Source: Tetradesmus obliquus (Eukaryota; Chlorophyta; Chlorophyceae; Sphaeropleales; Scenedesmaceae). From it: a DNA stretch of 64,000 nucleotides. The notes beneath the pieces were generated by a model. It saw only the letters and a list, made by a program, of their open reading frames with translations. It was not told the origin of the DNA and ran no database searches. The translations under genes were made by a program, and so were the position numbers. The stretch is from contig CP126191.1 in assembly GCA_030272155.1 (NCBI GenBank), positions 10,969,001 to 11,033,000 of the forward strand, read 5' to 3'. Position 1 is the stretch's first letter. Every line of letters begins with the position of its first letter. Below are positions 61,785 to 64,000 of the stretch, piece after piece.

Positions 61785-62445
61785 CTGCACGCTTGCGACA
61801 GCCGTGGTAATACTCAACGAGGTGGTGGTAAGCTTGCCAGGCAAGCACCAAGGCACTGCACATTGGCATGCCTGGGCGCTGAAGCCTGAACACATCTGCA
61901 GCAGCGCCATCGTACTCAAGCGCAGCCGCTGCTGCCGACCTATCACATATTTATTGCGACAGCTACCGATTGCGAGCTCCTGGACAGCTGAAACGCTGGA
62001 AATGCCTGACGACCAAGTGCATGCACCTGCTCGTCTTTTCGCTCGCTGTCACGGCGGAACCATTTAACGCAGACATCTGCAAGGAGCAGTTTAGGAACGA
62101 TCTCACCTCACTGAAAGCATTTTGCTGTGCCACAAGGAGCGCGTGGATGAATTTGTCTCCAGCTGTAGTACAGCTCAGCCGTGCCAGCTGCGCCACAGCT
62201 CAACAAGCACACACCACGCATCAACCGGTCACTGGACTGGGTACGTGTTGCTGGTCTTGGTGTGCACGGCTGCGAGCACGTATGATGCGGGATTTGTCAA
62301 TAACTGGTTCGCCAATATATACCCGAGGTCGTGCTTTTCAATATACAGCTGTTACCATGCTGTACTCAGCTGTAATGCATTGTAGTATTATTAATTATAA
62401 TTGCCAAACCAAATCAGGGTACGATCGCGCTGCTTCAGGGATCTC
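61785..62445. other. Intergenic with one possible short secreted ORF
   Basis: Upstream of both paralogue B (minus) and the next plus-strand gene, so probably a divergent promoter region. A plus-strand frame from 62021 begins MHLLVFSLAVTAEPFNADIC, signal-peptide-like, and continues with several Cys to 62455. It has no splice context or family match and may be chance. The end at 62330-62405 is A+T-rich. Confidence 0.35.
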
Positions 62446-63869
62446 ATGCAGCTGATGGATCACCCCCCTGCACGTCGCCGCATTTCGGTTGTGCTGGTGA
62501 CTTTGGTTCTTGCCATGGTGTCCTACTCTCAAGGTCAGGATGTCGTGACTCTGCCGGTAAGCACGTTCTCGTCAGCAGCACCTGGCCCCCCTCAACCAGA
62601 TGTGTTTGCACGTGCACGTCTCCACGTGCAGCCCGTACGGTTCTTCCTAAACTCATTGCGAACACGTAATTTGTTGTGCAGCGTATGCCTACATGCCAGC
62701 TGAGAATGTCCGAAGAACCCTCGGTCACTAGCTGGGTGCTGTGACAGCTGCAGCCCGGGCTGATAGCCCAGGATAATCGCTGCTGGATGCTGCGCAACAC
62801 ATATTTGCACTATCTTAGCGCAATGACCTGTCTGCACCAGCCGGTTGTCAGCCCCAAGCATGCAAGCAAAGCTGACCAGTGCCTTGACTGTGCTGCTGCA
62901 GGAAGCCAACGCTGCTGCACTGGCCAGCCCTGATGCTTATAGCAGCAGTGGTGCCGCAGCAGCAGGTGAGGCCATGCCAGCACAAGTTGCACCCTCAACC
63001 GATAGTGCCACTCTGGGTGCTGCTGCTGCTAGCATGGCCGCTGCTGCAGCAGCTGCCAGTGACAGCCGCAATGAGGCTGTGGCAGCTGCAGATGCTCTGG
63101 ATGTGGGCCCGACGTCGGCAGGTTCGCCTGCAGCGCTCAAGCCTAAGCTGCCCAAGGGCGAGAAGGAGGTCATCCTGCTGCTGGGGTTCAAGCGCAACAG
63201 CCAGCTGGACTATGGCGGGCGCCACATCACCATAGCCACCTTCAAAGGCAAGCAGAACTCCACCAGCAGCTACAAAGAGATGACACGTGAACGTGTTTCG
63301 CAATGGCTCAATTCAACAAAGTTCAAGTGCGGCGACAACTTGGCCACTCTGCAGACCAGTGCGTGGAAGCTCAGCAGCTCTGCCTGCCAGAAGCAGAAGG
63401 TCACCACTGGCAACGTGACCTGCAGCTGCATCGGCCACAAGACCGGCTCAGACATCGATTGCGGGGACCACCCCTGGAACCTGTGAGTGGGGTGCTCATT
63501 TGATCACGCAAAGAGTGAAGCGTGCATGTCTCTGCAAAGTACAAGTCTATAGATTAGATATGTGGTCTATTGCTGCACGTTGCATGTGTCAATAGCACAT
63601 GGACAAGCTGCTGCTGCTGCTGCTGCTGCTGCTGTCGCTGTTTCTGTCGGATGATGTGTGTTGACGCTGCGGCTCCTACTGCTGTCGCTGCTGCCGCTGC
63701 TGTCGTTGCTGTCGCTGCTGCCTCAGCACAAAGCTGAACTACGACAAGCCTGCCTACACTGTCATCTTGAAGTCCAGAAGGCTTGATGCACTTGCAAAGT
63801 GCCTCAACAGTCTGCAAAACCTTTGGACCAAAACTAGCAGCGTGAAGGCAACAGCCCTGAAAGACTTTG
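62446..63869 (+). CDS. Secreted Ala-rich, N-glycosylatable protein, unknown family (3' part beyond window)
   Basis: Three exons are visible and in phase: 62446-62556, 62902-63482, 63727-63869; the last ends with a GT donor in phase 1, so the gene runs past the window. The N-terminus (MQLMDHPPARRR followed by ISVVLVTLVLAMVSYSQG) is a clear signal peptide. Residues about 38-95 are Ala/Ser-rich low complexity. The folded part, from about residue 110, begins KGEKEVILLLGFKRN, has three N-glycosylation sequons (QNSTS, LNSTK, GNVTC) and Cys clusters (SACQ, CSCIGH, DCGDHPW). No family is recognised. A position next to paralogue B and shared secretion suggest an extracellular or wall-related locus; that is inference. 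The second intron ends in CTG/CTGTCG repeats (63607-63722). Confidence 0.65.
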
Positions 63870-64000
63870 GTGAGCACTATCCTGGCTGCCACTTAGATGG
63901 TGCAATGCATGTGCTCTGCACTGCAGCTGACCTGCTGTTTTTACTGTGGATGTGACAGCAGCTTGTGTGAGTATGCATGCTGCACAGGACACTGACACAG

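Overview
The window is nuclear DNA of a green alga. Genes are split into many short exons with mostly GT-AG introns. Coding sequence is G+C-rich with GCA/CAG runs (poly-Ala, poly-Gln, poly-Ser), and many introns end in CTG-repeat tracts before the CAG acceptor. Plastid-type proteins (an ELIP-like antenna protein, acetolactate synthase with a leader, a RuBisCO-methyltransferase-like SET protein) lie beside a flagellar-type adenylate kinase 7. Together these suggest a chlorophyte, probably Chlorophyceae; a Scenedesmus-like or Chlamydomonas-like alga is my guess. All gene models were joined by hand from splice consensus, reading-frame phase and protein-family continuity.

Layout: (1) 44-4855 (+) solenoid protein with an F-box-like start. 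(2) 6474-8925 (+) ELIP/LHC-like protein. (3) 10370-13581 (+) neutral sphingomyelinase. (4) 14200-20188 (+) acetolactate synthase large subunit. (5) 21675-29935 (-) coatomer beta subunit. (6) 31287-34705 (-) PRMT1. (7) 34919-37894 (-) snurportin-1. (8) 38609-42026 (+) NEK kinase, divergent from 7. (9) 42641-45949 (-) SET-domain methyltransferase-like protein. (10) 46239-52181 (+) adenylate kinase 7-like, divergent from 9. (11) 53080-56043 (-) secreted Cys-rich protein A. (12) 56762-58006 (+) decayed copy of the 3' part of gene 10. (13) 58896-61784 (-) paralogue B of protein A. (14) 62446 to the window edge (+) another secreted protein. Genes 1-10 are mostly unrelated housekeeping or organelle genes; I see no operon-like pathway.

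Two things stand out. First, short tandem duplications repeatedly fall on exon-intron boundaries or stop codons: three 25-bp donor copies in the sphingomyelinase, four 31-bp donor copies in the SET gene, five intron-embedded exon-edge copies plus a repeated stop-codon context in the coatomer gene, and a repeated stop context in acetolactate synthase. Second, about 50.5-62 kb is a tandem segmental duplication [AK7 3' end, secreted Cys-rich gene]. The second AK7 end has lost a splice donor and carries a 190-bp insertion with 16-bp target-site duplications, whose empty site survives in the first copy. The secreted Cys-rich proteins belong to no family I recognise.
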